Assembly (NCBI GenBank): GCA_003576905.1
Contig: QEVG01000005.1
Span: 124,001 to 188,000, forward strand
DNA length: 64,000 nt
Source of the DNA: Planctomycetota bacterium
GTDB lineage: Bacteria; Planctomycetota; Phycisphaerae; UBA1845; UTPLA1
Direction of reading: 5' to 3'
The notes below the pieces were generated by a model. The model searched no databases. It was not told the DNA's origin and saw only the letters and a program-made list of their open reading frames with translations. Position numbers and translations under genes: made by a program. Positions 62,212-64,000 of this stretch are shown in pieces; position 1 is the first letter of the stretch, and the number at the start of each line of letters is the position of its first letter.

Positions 62212-63993
62212 ATGAACCGTCAACCCCTCTTGATCCTCGCCTCGCTCGTCGCCGGGGCCGTTTTCATGGGCGCGGGCGCCCGGGCGCAGGACGCCCCGGA
62301 TCCCTATCCGCACATGGCCCGGCGGACGGCCGGCACGTCGCGCGTCCAGCCGGCCCCGGCCACGGCGGCTCAGCCGTCGGCGCACTCCGCACCCGTCGTG
62401 TCTCGTCATGGCAATCTGAGGCCCGGCGTCATTGAAGGCGCCTACGTGCGCGGCGGTGCGCAGCCGTCTGTGCAGGTTGCGTCGGCTGTACCTTCGCGGC
62501 CGACGCCTGCGGCATCCGTCGCGGCCCCGGTCATGCACGCTGCGCAGGCTGCCGCCGTGGCCCAGTCCGGTGCATCGAAAGCTCCGGCGCCGCCAAGGGG
62601 TGCCGTGAATCGAACGGAGACGTTCTTCCCGTCCGGCTCGCGCGACAGCAGTTCGATCATGCTGGAGCGAAGCGTTCCGGCTGAAGTACGGACGGGCGAT
62701 ATGTTCACCTATGAGATCAAGCTGACCAACCAGAGCAACACCGAAGTCCGCTCCGTTGAGCTCCTCGAGCGAATGCCCGCCGGATTCAAGTATGCCAGTG
62801 CGACTCCGGCGCCCACGTCGGAGGAAGGCACGGAACTGCGGTGGTCGCTTGGCAACATGGGCCCCCGGCAGTCGACTTCGCTGCGCGTCACCGGGTCTGG
62901 CGACGCCACCGGCGAACTCAGCTACTGCGCGACCGTGACCTTCCAGACACAGCTCTGCAACGCGAATCGGGTTGTCGAGCCGGCGCTCGAACTGACCATG
63001 ACTGCGACGCCGGAGGTCATCCTCTGTGACCCGGTCACCCTTCGATACGTCGTTCGGAACACCGGCTCCGGCATTGCCCGCGGCGTAAAGGTCATCGCCG
63101 TGCTGCCTGCGGGCTGGAAGACGCAGGACGGCCGGTCGGGCGTGACGTTTGACGCGGGGGACCTGCGGGCCGGGCAATCGAAAGAGGCGACGCTTGTCGC
63201 CAAGGCCTCTGAGACCGGCAGTTTTACAAACACCGCGCGTGCGACGGAAGAAGGCGGACTTTCGGCCGAGGCCAGCGCGGACACACGCGTAACAGTGCCC
63301 AGGCTCGCATTAACCAAGACAGGGCCGGATATGCGCTATCTTGGCCGCCCGGCGACCTTTGAGCTAACGGTGTCGAATGACGGCGACGGCCCCGCGCGGG
63401 ATACGGTCGTGGTCGATGACATTTCCGCCGGCACGCGGATCATCGAAGCGACACAGGGTGGACAGGTGTCCGGCGGGCGCGTGACCTGGAATCTCGGCAC
63501 GCTGGAGCCCGGGGCGCGGCAGACGTTGAGCGTTTCGCTCGTTCCTGGTCAGATCGGAACGGTGCGCAATACCGCGTTTGCCAAGGCCTACTGCGGCGAG
63601 GCAAGCGCGGAATCGTCGATGCAGGTTAGCGGCGTCTCGGCCGTTCTTCTCGAGGTGGTCGATAACGACGACCCCATCGAGGTGGGCATGAACGAGACCT
63701 ACGACATCATCGTGACGAATCAGGGTTCCGCCGATGACACCAACATTGTCATCGAGTGCACGATTCCGGATGAGCAGGAGTATGTCTCGTCCGACGGCCC
63801 GACCACGGCAGCCGTCGCCGGCAAGGTCGTGCGCTTCGCGCCGCTGGCGCGGCTCGCGCCCAAGGCAAAGGCGGTATGGCGCGTCGTGGTGCGCGGTAAT
63901 TCGGTGGGCGACGTACGATTCCGCACGACCCTGGACAGCGACCAGCTGGAAACAAACGTCGAAGAGACCGAAAGCACGCACATCTACGAATAG
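62212..63993 (+). CDS. DUF11-repeat exported protein (paralogue B)
   Basis: The 593-residue protein has a signal peptide (MNRQPLLILASLVAGAVFMG..ARAQ), an Ala/Pro/Val-rich linker (about 25-140) and four DUF11 modules starting near 146, 256, 362 and 473. Each resembles the same-numbered module of paralogue A (for example YLGRPATFELTVSNDGD), and the end VEETESTHIYE is nearly identical. ATG 62212 is chosen because AGGAG is 6 bases upstream. Unlike A it has no lipobox and lacks the Big_1-like region. The pair arose by tandem duplication and may form surface layers or fibres. Confidence 0.87.
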   Translation: MNRQPLLILASLVAGAVFMGAGARAQDAPDPYPHMARRTAGTSRVQPAPATAAQPSAHSAPVVSRHGNLRPGVIEGAYVRGGAQPSVQVASAVPSRPTPAASVAAPVMHAAQAAAVAQSGASKAPAPPRGAVNRTETFFPSGSRDSSSIMLERSVPAEVRTGDMFTYEIKLTNQSNTEVRSVELLERMPAGFKYASATPAPTSEEGTELRWSLGNMGPRQSTSLRVTGSGDATGELSYCATVTFQTQLCNANRVVEPALELTMTATPEVILCDPVTLRYVVRNTGSGIARGVKVIAVLPAGWKTQDGRSGVTFDAGDLRAGQSKEATLVAKASETGSFTNTARATEEGGLSAEASADTRVTVPRLALTKTGPDMRYLGRPATFELTVSNDGDGPARDTVVVDDISAGTRIIEATQGGQVSGGRVTWNLGTLEPGARQTLSVSLVPGQIGTVRNTAFAKAYCGEASAESSMQVSGVSAVLLEVVDNDDPIEVGMNETYDIIVTNQGSADDTNIVIECTIPDEQEYVSSDGPTTAAVAGKVVRFAPLARLAPKAKAVWRVVVRGNSVGDVRFRTTLDSDQLETNVEETESTHIYE

Positions 63994-64000
63994 GCACGGC

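Overview
The window reads as a high-GC chromosome segment of a planctomycete (Planctomycetota; a Phycisphaerae-like lineage is my guess). The evidence is PEP-CTERM proteins, dockerin-type and DUF11 secreted proteins, many prepilin-like proteins (several with Ala before the cleavage site), futalosine-pathway menaquinone genes, and manganese permeases fused to DtxR-like domains, an architecture that recalls chlamydial YtgCR in the same superphylum. Most genes have strong GC bias at third codon positions, clear AGGAG ribosome sites and ATGA or TAATG overlaps inside operons.

Layout. 1-385: start of recA. 658-1752: TrkA-type protein with a membrane segment. 1863-3921 (minus): ECF sigma, anti-sigma and a secretin-N-domain protein. 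4209-4466: tiny PEP-CTERM protein. 4474-7001 (minus): NAD kinase and a GT-C type membrane protein. 7375-18794: pilC/gspF followed by a train of pseudopilins and a giant GspK-like protein, closed by a strong terminator. 18923-21000 (minus): mqnA-mqnC; mqnE lies apart at 33162. 21207-23077: small membrane protein, DinB-like protein and pdxB. 23787-32167: secreted proteins, including a dockerin-like protein, a PEP-CTERM protein, a secreted deiminase-fold enzyme with a membrane-anchored partner, and a TPR protein. 32981: tRNA-Arg with anticodon GCG. 34397-37601: AftB-like membrane glycosyltransferase, acidic lipoprotein, pilT.

37645-43059: divergent mntR and a four-gene manganese/zinc-type ABC importer in which both permeases carry a C-terminal DtxR-like module. 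43508-47996: histidine kinase, NtrC-type regulator and dockerin protein in one overlapping unit. 48112-51025: orphan prepilin, an Asp/Asn repeat protein behind a good sigma-54 promoter match, and a phosphatase joined to a cytochrome c'-like domain. 51114-53743: small accessory genes (double DUF1801, ArsR-SRPBCC pair, GrpB). 53756-56963: a truncated alcohol dehydrogenase abutting a small lower-GC island (HTH regulator, membrane-anchored repeat protein, tyrosine recombinase) ending in tRNA-Pro(CGG). 57509-63993: an sdhB without visible sdhA or sdhC, a YwqK-like protein, and two tandem DUF11 paralogues that are probably surface proteins.

The most distinctive loci are the manganese locus with three DtxR-type modules, the phosphatase-cytochrome c' fusion, the secreted deiminase pair, and the tRNA-Pro island with its operator-like repeats. 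All function calls come from reading motifs; no database search was possible.
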